64,000 nucleotides of DNA from Spirochaetales bacterium (GCA_016929065.1 JAFGJO010000007.1:1-64000); one strand, 5' to 3'. Shown: positions 8,052 through 17,480, counted from the first letter of the stretch. Translations and numbers: made by a program. Notes: generated from the letters alone by a model not told the origin.

Positions 8052-9221
8052 ATGAATGTTGCGTTGTTTCTTGATTGTTTTTATCCCATGAAAAACGGAG
8101 TAATTACCTCTGTCATGCAGTTAAAGGAAGGCCTGGAGAAGAAGGGACACCATGCAGTGATTGCTTCCATTCAGGTCAAGGGATATGAAACCAGCGACCC
8201 CACGATAAAGCTCTTTCCCCAGATCGCGATGGATTTTGGTTCAAAGCAGGATTTTGGGCTTGCACTTGCATACCCGAACAAGGTGGTCCGATTCCTTAAA
8301 AGGCACAAAATCGATTTGATTCATACCCATACTGAATTCGGCATGGGGGTTGCGGGGCTTATTGCAGCGAAAAAGCTTGGGCTGCCCCGGGTGGCGACGT
8401 CCCATACATTATGGTATGACTATTCAAATTACAATATCCTTCTCCGCTCAAAATGGGTGGTCAGAAAATTCATGGCGCTCTATTACACGGGAGTGAATGC
8501 CATTATTGCGCCTTCCATAAAATCGAAGCGTTTTAATGAAGAAATTGTTCCGAGAGTAAAAAAATATATTGTTCCGAACGGTATTGACTTCAAGTCGTTC
8601 AAGGCAAAACCCGTAACCGACAAAGACAAAAAAGCGGAGCGCGAACGGCTCGGCATCGGTGTGGACGACAAGGTCTTTGTTTTTGTGGGACGTGTCGGCC
8701 CCGAGAAACGGATCGCAAAACTGATCGGTGCGCTTGCCCCTCTCATGGTGAAAAACAAGAGCTACAAACTCCTGGTGATCGGTGACGGCCCTGCAAAAGA
8801 ATCCATGCAGCGCAAGGCAGAAGCACTGGGTGTGGCAAAAAACGTCATTTTTACCGGTTTTATCAATTGGGAGCGCATCAGTCTCCTGTATTCTCTGTCA
8901 GATGCCTTTGTCAGTGCATCGCTTTCGGAAATGCATCCCATGACCTATATCGAGGCTGCAATGTCCGGCCTGCCGCTGGTGGTCCGCCGCGACGCGAGCT
9001 GTGAAGAACTGGTCCTCGACGGGGAAAACGGCTACATGTGCGATACCGATGACCAGATCCCGGAAAAAATCGAATTGTTTATCAATGACGAGAAAAAACT
9101 GAAAAAGTTTTCTGCCCGGAGCATGGAGATTTCAGACCGGTTCTCATCGGAAAACTTTGTGAATAATGTGCTGAACGTCTATCACGAAGTACTGAAAGAA
9201 CATGAAAATAAAAAGAAATAA
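8052..9221 (+). CDS. GT4-family glycosyltransferase
   Basis: About 389 residues with the GT-B fold pattern of family GT4 (glycosyl_transf_4 plus glycos_transf_1). The N-terminus MNVALFLDCFYPMKNGV carries the acceptor-domain NGV loop; IDLIHTHTEFGMG and VATSHTLW follow. The C-terminal half has VFVGRVGPEKRI and the E-x7-E motif (SEMHPMTYIEAAMSGLPLV) that binds the nucleotide sugar. This resembles 1,2-diacylglycerol 3-glucosyltransferases, so glycolipid synthesis at the inner membrane is the best guess. The start at 8052 is chosen because conserved family N-termini begin here; the in-frame TTG at 8013 adds an unlikely tail. A paralogue lies at 35499-36668. Confidence 0.85.
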   Translation: MNVALFLDCFYPMKNGVITSVMQLKEGLEKKGHHAVIASIQVKGYETSDPTIKLFPQIAMDFGSKQDFGLALAYPNKVVRFLKRHKIDLIHTHTEFGMGVAGLIAAKKLGLPRVATSHTLWYDYSNYNILLRSKWVVRKFMALYYTGVNAIIAPSIKSKRFNEEIVPRVKKYIVPNGIDFKSFKAKPVTDKDKKAERERLGIGVDDKVFVFVGRVGPEKRIAKLIGALAPLMVKNKSYKLLVIGDGPAKESMQRKAEALGVAKNVIFTGFINWERISLLYSLSDAFVSASLSEMHPMTYIEAAMSGLPLVVRRDASCEELVLDGENGYMCDTDDQIPEKIELFINDEKKLKKFSARSMEISDRFSSENFVNNVLNVYHEVLKEHENKKK

Positions 9222-9229
9222 CAGCACGG

Positions 9230-10120
9230 TTATTGGTGGTTCTGCCTCAGGTAGATAATGGAGAAGTTGTCGATCATGGTAAAACCAAGTTTTTCATAGA
9301 GCCGTATCGCCCCCAGGTTGCTCTTTTTTACAAACAGGCACGCCTTTTTTTGTTCCTTGAATATTCTGTTTAACAGCTCAAACATCAGCAGAAAACTGAT
9401 CCCTTTTCTGCGGTCCTGTTCACGGGTAAACACCCCGCCCAGCTGATACATATTATAGCCGCGGGCATTCGTCCCGGCCTTTCCCACAGGTGTGCCGTTG
9501 CGTTCGGCAACAAGCACCAGTTCTTTGCGCAGCGTGTTTTTCAGATTTGCATAGCAGGCCGTTTCATTGAACGCGTGCGGATTCAGATACACTTCTTCCA
9601 GTTCATAACTTTTCTGCAGTTCAAACAGACGCATCGCATCTTCTGCATCTGCCTTGTGGATGTGAATTCCCTTTATGGGGGCTGGGGGGATGAATGAAAG
9701 CGGAAAACAGTCGATTGCCATCAGAAAATAATCTACCTGGGCACGGACCCCTGCGCCGATACACTGCACCATCGTCTCAACACTTTTTGTCACCCCGATA
9801 ACTGAATTCAGCCCGATGGGAAATCCATGCATGAAATGAGAGAGCTCCGACAGATCATGAAGCCGGGCTGGCGGGCGGTGTTTTATTAACGGAAAAACAA
9901 GCCCCTGTTCGGTGACGAGTACTGCTTCCTTTATGGACGTCGCACCCAGGATATGGTTCTTGCTTCTTTTAATAAAGACGGTAAAGTCGTTGCGTATGTG
10001 GGGGGTCGATACGATTTTTTCCTTCAGCCAGGCCGAAAACCCGACGGATGATACTTCATGTTTTACGAGAAACTGACGCAGGTCATTGAAATCATCGAGC
10101 CTGGCGCGCATCCAGCTCAT
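9230..10120 (-). CDS. GNAT-family N-acetyltransferase
   Basis: 296 residues. The C-terminal ~130 residues are a GNAT domain: LVAERNGTPVGKAGTNARG is the central strand pair, QLGGVFTREQDRRKGI is the acetyl-CoA-binding motif A (a variant of Q/RxxGxG/A), and FVKKSNLGAIRLYEKLGFT is motif B. The N-terminal half has a second, poorly conserved alpha/beta region, giving a possible double-GNAT layout. Substrate unknown. It is 12 nt from the GH3 hexosaminidase gene upstream on the same strand, so they may be cotranscribed; a link to amino-sugar recycling is possible but only inferred. Confidence 0.75.
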   Translation of the reverse strand: MSWMRARLDDFNDLRQFLVKHEVSSVGFSAWLKEKIVSTPHIRNDFTVFIKRSKNHILGATSIKEAVLVTEQGLVFPLIKHRPPARLHDLSELSHFMHGFPIGLNSVIGVTKSVETMVQCIGAGVRAQVDYFLMAIDCFPLSFIPPAPIKGIHIHKADAEDAMRLFELQKSYELEEVYLNPHAFNETACYANLKNTLRKELVLVAERNGTPVGKAGTNARGYNMYQLGGVFTREQDRRKGISFLLMFELLNRIFKEQKKACLFVKKSNLGAIRLYEKLGFTMIDNFSIIYLRQNHQ

Positions 10121-10132
10121 AGCTGCTCCAAT

Positions 10133-11821
10133 CTAATCAAGAAAATCAAAAGGGAGCCGCCCCTCGGGGGTAAAATCACCTGCGAGTATTGCAAAGCCGA
10201 TTTTAAAGGCTTCACGGGATTCCCCGTACACCGCAACGGCACTCTTTACCCATGGGGTGTCTTTCAGATACACGGGAGTGAGCGCTGATACAACAATCAC
10301 TTTGTTTCCCAGACGCTCAAGCCGCTTGAGAATATCAAGACTGGCCAAAGATGACAGACACACGATCACTGTATCATACGAAGCTGCCTTTTGGGTTACC
10401 AGCCGGATTTCCTCTTCAGTCGCATAGTACAGCGATGACCATGGAATCAGGAGTGTATCAGCCTCCGGGTATCTGATTTTCCCTTCTTTAATAAAATCGG
10501 CATAATGCGCGGCAATCAATACTTTTTCTTCCGGTTTTTGGACGAATGGAATCCTGTTGTCTCCGACAATAGTGCTTCCCCGGCAAAGGCTCTGAAAGAA
10601 AAAATCCGGGGCATCGGGAGCCGGTATTTTAGCAGAAAGCGAGGGTAAATCCGGCAGAAAGGGGAAGGGTTTTTCTCCCCGGAAAACAGAAAATTTCAGG
10701 GTGAGGATGCGCTCTACAGATGTTTTGACTCTCTGCCGAAAAGCGGGGTCGGTTTTCATCAGCCCGATTAAAAGCTGCCAGGTGTGTTCCTGCTGTGCCG
10801 GCGTGTGGGAGACAAGCACCATGTCCGCGCCGGCCATAATTGCCTTGTAGCAGGCGGTCGCAGTGGAATTGCCGTTTAACAGGACCCCGTTCATTTCCAT
10901 GTCATCGGTAACGACAATTCCCTTAAATCCCAGTTTCCCTCGGAGGACATCGGTTAAAAAAAACTTTGAGAGCGTGGCAGGGGTTTTATCATGTGTTATT
11001 TGAGGAAATGCAAGATGGGCGCTCATGATTGCCGGAAGCCCCTCACGGATTGCCATGCGGTAGGGTAAAAGTTCACGTTCATACAGCGTATCAAAGGAAA
11101 TATTGATTTCGGGCAAATACCCATGGGAATCAAGATTCGTTGCACCATGGCCGGGAAAATGCTTTCCTGTTGCAATAATGCCTGAATCAATCATTCCCCT
11201 CAGGTATGCTACGCCAAACAGTCCCACCTCTTTCGGGTTCTGGGAAAAGCTGCGCGGCCCTACCGCATCGGCATCGGAATTTGAGTAGATGTCGAGGTTC
11301 GGCGCATAATTCATGTTGATGCCCATGGCTTTCAGCTCCTCGCCGATAAAAAAAGCACTGGTATAGGCATCTTTGGGTATGCCGGCTGCGCCCAATGAAA
11401 GATTGCCTCCGGTGCGCGACACGTCGCCCCGGATGTGCAGGACCCAGCCGCCCTCCTGGTCTGTTGCAACAAACATGGGGATTTTGAAGCGTGTCTGTTG
11501 GGAGGCCTGCTGCATAAAATGGATATCGCCGGCTGTCTGATACACCGTCGAGACATTGCGTGTGAATATTTTCAAGCCGCCGAGATTCCTGTTTTTGATA
11601 AAATTGAGAATCTCCGGCGAGGGGGTTTTCCCGACATATCCCAGAAAAAATACCTGGCCCAAAAGTTCGGTATCGGTCATCTCTTCGGTAATGGCGGTGA
11701 TGAGGTCATGACCGGGCTGGGCATCCCAGAAGGAGGGGGCGGTTGAGGAGAAAGTAGCCATAAAAACAAGGCATGGCAGGAAAGCCGATAGTATTGTTCT
11801 TTTTACAAGGCGTTTGTTCAT
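10133..11821 (-). CDS. beta-N-acetylhexosaminidase, glycoside hydrolase family 3 (NagZ-like)
   Basis: 562 residues. A hydrophobic N-terminus (LSAFLPCLVFMATFSS) suggests export. The GH3 barrel has VATDQEGGWV (substrate-binding D/E), the KHFPGHG loop with the DSHGYLP general-acid/base dyad, and VTDDMEM with the nucleophile Asp. A C-terminal ~200-residue alpha/beta domain follows (VIVCLSSLASL, VIVVSALTPVYL), as in two-domain family members, which makes it longer than cytosolic NagZ (~340). It would remove terminal GlcNAc from peptidoglycan fragments or chitin-like glycans in the periplasm. No SD precedes the ATG; a promoter ends only ~12 nt upstream. Confidence 0.88.
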   Translation of the reverse strand: MNKRLVKRTILSAFLPCLVFMATFSSTAPSFWDAQPGHDLITAITEEMTDTELLGQVFFLGYVGKTPSPEILNFIKNRNLGGLKIFTRNVSTVYQTAGDIHFMQQASQQTRFKIPMFVATDQEGGWVLHIRGDVSRTGGNLSLGAAGIPKDAYTSAFFIGEELKAMGINMNYAPNLDIYSNSDADAVGPRSFSQNPKEVGLFGVAYLRGMIDSGIIATGKHFPGHGATNLDSHGYLPEINISFDTLYERELLPYRMAIREGLPAIMSAHLAFPQITHDKTPATLSKFFLTDVLRGKLGFKGIVVTDDMEMNGVLLNGNSTATACYKAIMAGADMVLVSHTPAQQEHTWQLLIGLMKTDPAFRQRVKTSVERILTLKFSVFRGEKPFPFLPDLPSLSAKIPAPDAPDFFFQSLCRGSTIVGDNRIPFVQKPEEKVLIAAHYADFIKEGKIRYPEADTLLIPWSSLYYATEEEIRLVTQKAASYDTVIVCLSSLASLDILKRLERLGNKVIVVSALTPVYLKDTPWVKSAVAVYGESREAFKIGFAILAGDFTPEGRLPFDFLD

Positions 11822-11833
11822 CGCGGAGATAAC

Positions 11834-11861
11834 TATATATCATTATCACTTTCTTTTTCAA
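11834..11861 (-). promoter_or_regulatory. sigma-70-type promoter of the GH3 gene
   Basis: On the minus strand, TTGAAA (11861-11856) and TATATA (11839-11834) are separated by 16 bp. The predicted start of transcription lies only a few nt before the ATG at 11821, leaving almost no leader and no SD. Confidence 0.5.
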
Positions 11862-11991
11862 CAGCCCCGGTTATTTGAAATGGCACATTAAGTGAATCGT
11901 GCAGACAAAGAAGTGGCGGTCTGCGTACATACAGCATTGAGCGCTTGTAAAATATGTGGTACGCTGATGCATGCTTTTTCAAGGAGGGAGT

Positions 11992-12408
11992 ATGAAAAGT
12001 TATCGCAAAGAACTCTGGTTTGATATAACACACCGGCGGGAATTTATTAATATTACCCCGGACATACAAAAGTGCCTTGATGAGAGCAGCATCAAGGAGG
12101 GAATACTGCTCTGCAATGCCATGCACATTACCGCGAGCGTGTTCATCAATGATGATGAGTCCGGCCTGCATCATGATTTTGAAACCTGGCTTGAAGGCCT
12201 TGCTCCTGAAAAACCCTATTCCCGATACCACCATAACGGGTATGAAGACAATGCAGATGCTCACCTCAAACGCACGATTATGGGCAGGGAAGTTGTTGTG
12301 GCAGTAACAGGCGGCCAGCTGGACTTTGGCCCGTGGGAGCAGATTTTCTACGGCGAGTTTGACGGCAAACGCCGGAAACGTGTTCTGGTAAAAATTATCG
12401 GGGAATGA
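11992..12408 (+). CDS. YjbQ/UPF0047 family protein
   Basis: 138 residues, the normal length for YjbQ. Conserved features are [20 protein letters not shown] (a strand with the conserved NAMHITASV core), [28 protein letters not shown] (the metal- and phosphate-binding His cluster) and the terminal [13 protein letters not shown]. YjbQ proteins show thiamine-phosphate synthase activity as a secondary function; their main role is unsettled. AAGGAGGG lies 6 nt before the ATG at 11992, so this start is preferred over the ATG at 11971. The gene stands alone between two minus-strand genes. Confidence 0.9.
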   Translation: MKSYRKELWFDITHRREFINITPDIQKCLDESSIKEGILLCNAMHITASVFINDDESGLHHDFETWLEGLAPEKPYSRYHHNGYEDNADAHLKRTIMGREVVVAVTGGQLDFGPWEQIFYGEFDGKRRKRVLVKIIGE

Positions 12409-12426
12409 AGCTGTTCTGAGAAAGAA

Positions 12427-14493
12427 TTACGCCAGTTCCGCTTTGAAGTTGAAAAGCGATGAATCGTGGATTTTTTCCTGATGATGATATGCTTCAAGAA
12501 TTGAGCCGGCATACTTCGCGTCCGGCTCAGTGAAGCTGAAGTCGACAATAAATGTATTGATTCCCAGCTGCTGGAGTTTTTCCCGGCGGGAAAACAGGCA
12601 GAGCGGGGAAGATCCGCACAGGACATACAGGTCATCGCGGACAGCCGTGAAAAAGCTTTTTTTATTCTGATCAGACAGTTTTGTTCCAGGCGCGAATCCG
12701 GGATTAATGCGCGAAATAAACACCGGGATATGGGAGAAAAGCGTGATCCATCCCGGGCGGCTGCCTGTATTCCGGATATTCAGAAAATCATCCTCCAGCG
12801 AATACATGAAATCCCTGCAGCCCATCGCAGCTATCCTTGACCGTGCAGGAGAGTTCAGGGAGTAGAAAAAAGTCCCGGCAATTTTATCTGCATTCCCGGG
12901 AACGAGAGCAAGATGTCCGGGATTGTTGATGACAAATCCGGCGATGCCTGCCTGAATCAGCTGCCGGGCAGTGTGTTTCCAGAATTGAACATCATGTTCG
13001 GCAACAAACAGGGGGAGGGAAATATAGACCGGTGCTGTTGCTCTGCCCCCCAGTCGTTTCATGACACCTGAAATCCCTGATTTGCTTGCAGTAACAATTA
13101 ATCCGTTCGATTTTTGTTTTGCGAGGATTTCAAACCATTCAGGGGAATCCGCAGCGAGTAAAAGTCTTGATTTTGCCTGTTTGTTTGATGGTCGGGTGGT
13201 GTTCCCGGCAGACAGGGAGGCCAGGATGCTCCCCGCATTTCGCAAACCCGTGACCTTCGCCGCAGCAGGAGCAGAAAGTTCTTTTGGGAGAACGGTGTTC
13301 CGGTTTCTATCTGCAAGATATACCTCATCCCCCGAACCCGCCTTCTGTTCTGCGGACAATTCAAGTTCGAGGAATGAATCCATTGAATGGTTTGAAATGA
13401 TTTTTACCCGCTCACCCTCGAATCCGTTTTTGGGGAGGATCCGGATCCAGTCACCGGCAGAGACAGGCGGTTCAATGGTCATTGGATTGTCAATGAGAAT
13501 GACCGGCCCGGTTTTTTTTGATATCGTTCCGATATACAGTCCGGCAGTTCTGGCGGTTTTTCCGCCCAGGATACGGCTGTCTTGACCGGATAAAAAAAAC
13601 CGGGTTTTGGGCCTGCCGAAATCAAATTTCAATTCCCCCAGCACGTCGGGGATGCTTGACGGATTATCAATTGCCCTGCGGTAGGCGGTCACGACTGTTT
13701 CCAGATACCCGGCATTTTTCATGCGGCCTTCAATTTTTAGTGAATCGATCCCCATTTCACCGAATTGCGGAACCATCTCTATTGCCTGGAGGTCAAGCGG
13801 TGAAAAAAAGATTCCCTTTCCGCTGCTCCGAATGAAGGGCCGGCGGCAGACTTGTGTGCACAGTCCCCGGTTTCCGCTTTTCCCGCCCAAAAAACTGGAT
13901 GCAAGACAATAGCCGGATAAGGAGTAGCAGAGGGCCCCGTGCACAAATACTTCCAGTTCCATAGCCGCGGCGCCTGTGCGTGTTTTGTTTCTGATGGATT
14001 TTATTTCTTCAATAGTAAGCTCCCGTGCGAGAATGACCCGTTGTATGCCCAGCTTTTTTGCAGTTTCAACCCCTGCGGTATTGTGGATGCCCATCTGGGT
14101 GCTTGCATGCAGGCACAGCGCCGGAAAGTGCTTGCGGGCAAGGGCGATCAGTCCCGGGTCTGTGATGATGAGTGCGTCCGCACCAAGTGATTCAGAAACG
14201 GCTAAAATATGCACAGCATCCTTGATTTCGCGTTCCTTGATAAGAGTATTCAGGGTGATATAGACTTTTTTGTTTTTTTTATGTGCCCACTGGATCGCGG
14301 CCTGAAGAAGCGGAGGAGTAAAGTTTCGCGCCCGAAGCCGTGCATTGAACTTGTCGAGACCCAGGTAGACTGCGTCCGCCCCGGCTTCGATAGCAATATA
14401 AAAACTTTCCATGTTGCCGGCAGGGGCCAGAAGTTCCGGCTTCTTTCCTTTTGGGATTGGGGTAATTTTATTTGGAGGGTGTTTATCCGGCAC
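12427..14493 (-). CDS. peptidase U32 family protein (RlhA-like)
   Basis: 688 residues. It starts KPELLAPAGNMESFYIAIEAGADAVYLGL, which is the U32 signature, followed by CLHASTQMGIHN and ELEVFVHGALCYSLSGYC. The region SGNRGLCTQVCRRPF contains the conserved cysteines now associated with an Fe-S cluster in U32 hydroxylases such as RlhA/YdcP and UbiU. The length and the large extra C-terminal domain match the RlhA-type branch that hydroxylates 23S rRNA, rather than short collagenase-type members. That substrate is family knowledge, not shown here. It lies 3 nt from the hypothetical gene at 14497, in the same transcript direction. Confidence 0.85.
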   Translation of the reverse strand: MPDKHPPNKITPIPKGKKPELLAPAGNMESFYIAIEAGADAVYLGLDKFNARLRARNFTPPLLQAAIQWAHKKNKKVYITLNTLIKEREIKDAVHILAVSESLGADALIITDPGLIALARKHFPALCLHASTQMGIHNTAGVETAKKLGIQRVILARELTIEEIKSIRNKTRTGAAAMELEVFVHGALCYSLSGYCLASSFLGGKSGNRGLCTQVCRRPFIRSSGKGIFFSPLDLQAIEMVPQFGEMGIDSLKIEGRMKNAGYLETVVTAYRRAIDNPSSIPDVLGELKFDFGRPKTRFFLSGQDSRILGGKTARTAGLYIGTISKKTGPVILIDNPMTIEPPVSAGDWIRILPKNGFEGERVKIISNHSMDSFLELELSAEQKAGSGDEVYLADRNRNTVLPKELSAPAAAKVTGLRNAGSILASLSAGNTTRPSNKQAKSRLLLAADSPEWFEILAKQKSNGLIVTASKSGISGVMKRLGGRATAPVYISLPLFVAEHDVQFWKHTARQLIQAGIAGFVINNPGHLALVPGNADKIAGTFFYSLNSPARSRIAAMGCRDFMYSLEDDFLNIRNTGSRPGWITLFSHIPVFISRINPGFAPGTKLSDQNKKSFFTAVRDDLYVLCGSSPLCLFSRREKLQQLGINTFIVDFSFTEPDAKYAGSILEAYHHQEKIHDSSLFNFKAELA

Positions 14494-14496
14494 CGA

Positions 14497-15120
14497 TTAT
14501 TTCTCTGCTTGTTCAAAATGCGGAAGCTGTTTGATGCCTCGTCCAAAACTGCCCTGAACAATCTTGATCAGGTCAACCGCTGTTTTTACCATATCCATGA
14601 GCGCGTTGTTTATTGTAATCTCTTCCTCTTCATCAAGAATGTCATCATCCATGAGGGATTCGGTAATCACTGAATGCAGGTTCGCGACACTGTTCAGAAA
14701 CCGGGACATTTCATGGTTAAGTTGTTTATAGGAATACGCGTGTTTTTCACGCGTCACCGACAGGATCGTATCAAAAAGGCTCACAATGTTTTTGAGTGAA
14801 TGGACCATCCGCGGATTCGGGTTTCTTTCAGTTTCCAGTTTCCAGTTTTCAAACCGGGTAGAAAGCCCGTTTATCAGGGATTGAAGTTCCGCATTGGAGA
14901 GCATGGAATGATGCGGTGCCGGTCCGGTCTTTTTTTGGGTTTTTTTATCAGTTTTCTTTGCCGTAGTTTTTTTCATACCATCCTGTCTGAGGTGAAAGTA
15001 TAGCAGGATGTGAGATTTTGGACAATAAAGCGGATTCCTTTTCGCTGTTTTGACAAGGCCTTTTACCTGCTTAATATTATTCTGTTCAAGTGCTTTAAAC
15101 AACGCTTCATTCAAATCCAT
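14497..15120 (-). CDS. hypothetical helical protein with a lysine-rich linker
   Basis: 207 residues if started at 15120, or 159 from the internal ATG at 14976. Neither start has a strong SD. The first 48 residues (LFKALEQNNIKQVKGLVK) look like an amphipathic helix pair reminiscent of an ankyrin cap. Residues 49-70 are very Lys/Thr-rich. The rest is predicted helical with a conserved-looking acidic patch (MDDDILDEEEEITINNAL). No family was recognised. It sits directly upstream of the U32 gene with a 3-nt gap, so the two are probably translated from one mRNA. Confidence 0.6.
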   Translation of the reverse strand: MDLNEALFKALEQNNIKQVKGLVKTAKRNPLYCPKSHILLYFHLRQDGMKKTTAKKTDKKTQKKTGPAPHHSMLSNAELQSLINGLSTRFENWKLETERNPNPRMVHSLKNIVSLFDTILSVTREKHAYSYKQLNHEMSRFLNSVANLHSVITESLMDDDILDEEEEITINNALMDMVKTAVDLIKIVQGSFGRGIKQLPHFEQAEK

Positions 15121-15180
15121 TATTACAATATGGCGTGTGTTTTATTTCTGTGAATGAAAAAACAATATTTCAGTTGAACA

Positions 15181-16371
15181 TTAAACTGATACAATGAAAT
15201 CTTTGTAATTTTGAAATGTTATAGTATTTCCGAATTCATCAGATCTTTTTCCTCTATAGACCAATTTCCCATTTACAGTATTAAATTGAAGCACAGAATT
15301 TGAGTTTTTTTCCAATTCAATTAATTTGATAATGTTTTCGATCATTTTATATTTGGCCGTATTGTTATTTTTTATTTCAATAAATGACAGTTCTCTTTTT
15401 TCTCTGTCTTCCATCACTAAATCAGCTTCTAAACCAAGGTTTGTTCTGAAATAATAGAGATTCATTTTTATATTTTCATGATTAATGGCTTTTTTTATTT
15501 CAGATACTATATAATTTTCAAAAACAGGACCAGCTAATGGTCCTTTTTCCAAAATATCCTTGCTTGTAACTCCGGTAAGATAGTTGATTATGCCGGTGTC
15601 ATAGAAATAAATTTTTGGACGCTTGACAATACGTTTGCCCAGATTTTTGTGATATGATGGAAGAAGAAATATGATATAGCTCGTTTCCAGTACTGAAATC
15701 CAGCTTTGTATTGTTTTTACGGTAACACCTATTTCACCTGCAAGGCGGCTGAAATTCAGTTCTTGAGACACTCTGGCAGCAAGCAGCTGAATCAATTTTT
15801 GAAAATCTCTTAAATTCCCAATATTGTACAAGGAGCGTACGTCTCTTTCAATGTAATTATTAATATACGCGGCATACCAGATACTGCTTTCATTATAATT
15901 TCTCATTACAAGTTCAGGATAGCTTCCGAATAATATCTGTTTGTCCCGATTATGCGGTTCAATTTCTTCAAACTGAAAGGGTAATAAAGATAAAAGGCCT
16001 ATTCTCCCCGCAAGTGATTCTGTTATCTGTTTTAACAATGAAAACTGGCTTGAACCGGTTAAAATATATTTTCCATAATTATCTCTGTCATTATCAACTT
16101 CAATCTTGATATAATTAAATAACTGGCCTGCTTTTTGGACTTCATCAAAAATTATGTTATTTGAATATCTTTTTAAAAATCCTCTCGGATCACTGGTAAA
16201 AAAATCTAACGTCATTGGATCATCAAAAGTTACATATTCATAAGAGTCACCAAGAGTTTTCTTTAACATGGTTGACTTCCCTGATTGTCTTGGTCCGGTT
16301 ATTCCTGTAACGGGAAAACTATTCAGGTATATGTTAAGAGTTTCTTCCATTTTTCTATGGATATATTTCAT
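15181..16371 (-). CDS. AAA_14/DUF4143 ATP-binding protein
   Basis: 396 residues. Walker A is GPRQSGKST (~26-34), and Walker B is NIIFDEVQ. ILTGSSQFSLL contains the sensor-1-like T/S, and LAGRIGLLSLLPFQFEE is characteristic of this family. A winged-helix-like segment (LAGEIGVTVKTIQSWISVL) and the DUF4143 PD-(D/E)xK-like end (NLGLEADLVMEDREK ... FIEIKN) follow. Members are widespread, often horizontally acquired and of unknown function. The gene is visibly more A+T-rich than its flanks and is a lone transcript with its own promoter and a perfect 17-bp inverted repeat just upstream, consistent with acquisition by transfer. Confidence 0.85.
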   Translation of the reverse strand: MKYIHRKMEETLNIYLNSFPVTGITGPRQSGKSTMLKKTLGDSYEYVTFDDPMTLDFFTSDPRGFLKRYSNNIIFDEVQKAGQLFNYIKIEVDNDRDNYGKYILTGSSQFSLLKQITESLAGRIGLLSLLPFQFEEIEPHNRDKQILFGSYPELVMRNYNESSIWYAAYINNYIERDVRSLYNIGNLRDFQKLIQLLAARVSQELNFSRLAGEIGVTVKTIQSWISVLETSYIIFLLPSYHKNLGKRIVKRPKIYFYDTGIINYLTGVTSKDILEKGPLAGPVFENYIVSEIKKAINHENIKMNLYYFRTNLGLEADLVMEDREKRELSFIEIKNNNTAKYKMIENIIKLIELEKNSNSVLQFNTVNGKLVYRGKRSDEFGNTITFQNYKDFIVSV

Positions 16372-16377
16372 ACGATT

Positions 16378-16406
16378 ATTTTATTCATACATATTTGGAA
16401 TGTCAA
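16378..16406 (-). promoter_or_regulatory. promoter of the AAA_14 ATPase gene, apparently leaderless
   Basis: On the minus strand, TTGACA (16406-16401), a 17-bp spacer and TAAAAT (16383-16378). Only 6 nt separate the -10 from the ATG at 16371, so transcription should begin at or within 1-2 nt of the start codon. No SD is present. Confidence 0.65.
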
Positions 16407-16425
16407 TACAAATATGTATGAATAA
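16381..16425. repeat. perfect 17-bp inverted repeat spanning the ATPase promoter
   Basis: Arms 16381-16397 and 16409-16425 are exact reverse complements, separated by an 11-nt spacer that contains the -35 hexamer. One arm fills the -35/-10 spacer. The position and perfection suggest an operator for a dimeric regulator. Confidence 0.75.
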
Positions 16426-16591
16426 TCGAATGGTAAAGAAAAAGGCCTGTTCTGTGGATTGGAATTTTCAATCTTGAGTTTGCGCGGAATATATTTACCG
16501 GTAGAGGGGAATTATTTTTTATAATTTTACCCGCCATTTCCCTGAATTATCAAGAATGAAATCAGAATAAAAATTTATAAACCGAATTATC

Positions 16592-16620
16592 CTGACAAAG
16601 TTCACAAATATGATTATACT
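16592..16620 (+). promoter_or_regulatory. sigma-70-type promoter of cvfB
   Basis: CTGACA (16592-16597), 17-bp spacer, TATACT (16615-16620). It lies ~26 nt before the TTG start at 16647, with AGGAGA in between. Confidence 0.65.
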
Positions 16621-16646
16621 GATGCAAATACGGCAGGAGATTTTTT

Positions 16647-17480
16647 TTGACAGAAATTGGAAAAATCAACACACTTACAATCCTCAAAAAGGTGAGTATC
16701 GGGTTCTATCTTGACGGCGGGGAGTTGGGAGAAATACTGATTCCGGCAAAGTATGTCCCGCCTGATTGTTCAGTCGGCGATGATATCGATGTCTTTGTCT
16801 ATCGTGATACCGATGACCGCATCATTGCAACAACCGAAACACCCGCGGCAACCGTTGGCCAGGCAGCTTTTTTAAAAGTAATCGCGGTCAATCAGTACGG
16901 CGCGTTTTGTGACTGGGGCCTGGTTAAAGACCTGTTGGTGCCCTACAGTGAACAGAAACAAAAAATGGAAGAAGGCAAATCCTACATTGTGTTTGTCTTT
17001 TTGGACAGGGAAACAAACAGAATCGCGGGCTCATCCAGGCTGGCCAAATTTATTGACATCACTCCGCCGAAGTATGAAGCGGGTGAAGAAGTAGACTTGC
17101 TGATTACAAACGAAACTGACATCGGATTCAATGCGATTATCAACAATGCTCACTGGGGGCTTTTGTATAAAACACAGATTTTCCAGGAACTGCATCGGGG
17201 ACAAAAAATAACCGGGTATATCAACAAAATGAGGGAAGACAATAAAATTGATCTTATTCTGCAAAAACCAGGGTATGGAAATATTGACGGAGTCGCTTCA
17301 TCCATTTTGGAAGCGATAAAGAAGAAAAACGGATTTCTCGATCTGACCGACAAAAGTGCTCCCGAAAAAATATATGACCTGTTCGGTGTCAGCAAAAAGG
17401 CCTTTAAAATGGCAGTCGGCGCACTCTACAAGCAGAAACTTATTAGTATAGAGAAAGATGGCCTCAGGCTTGTTCGGTGA
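16647..17480 (+). CDS. cvfB: CvfB/YitL-family S1-like RNA-binding protein
   Basis: 277 residues, the family length. Successive S1-like beta-barrels are visible: KVSIGFYLDGGELGEILIP, then GQAAFLKVIAVNQYGAFCDW (the conserved NxxGAFxDWG), then EEVDLLITNETDIGFNAII. A winged-helix C-terminus follows (DLFGVSKKAFKMAVGALYK). CvfB proteins bind RNA and influence virulence-factor expression in Staphylococcus; the molecular target is uncertain. The start is TTG at 16647 with AGGAGA 6 nt upstream. The last 17 nt overlap the convergent phosphatase gene. Confidence 0.88.
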   Translation: MTEIGKINTLTILKKVSIGFYLDGGELGEILIPAKYVPPDCSVGDDIDVFVYRDTDDRIIATTETPAATVGQAAFLKVIAVNQYGAFCDWGLVKDLLVPYSEQKQKMEEGKSYIVFVFLDRETNRIAGSSRLAKFIDITPPKYEAGEEVDLLITNETDIGFNAIINNAHWGLLYKTQIFQELHRGQKITGYINKMREDNKIDLILQKPGYGNIDGVASSILEAIKKKNGFLDLTDKSAPEKIYDLFGVSKKAFKMAVGALYKQKLISIEKDGLRLVR

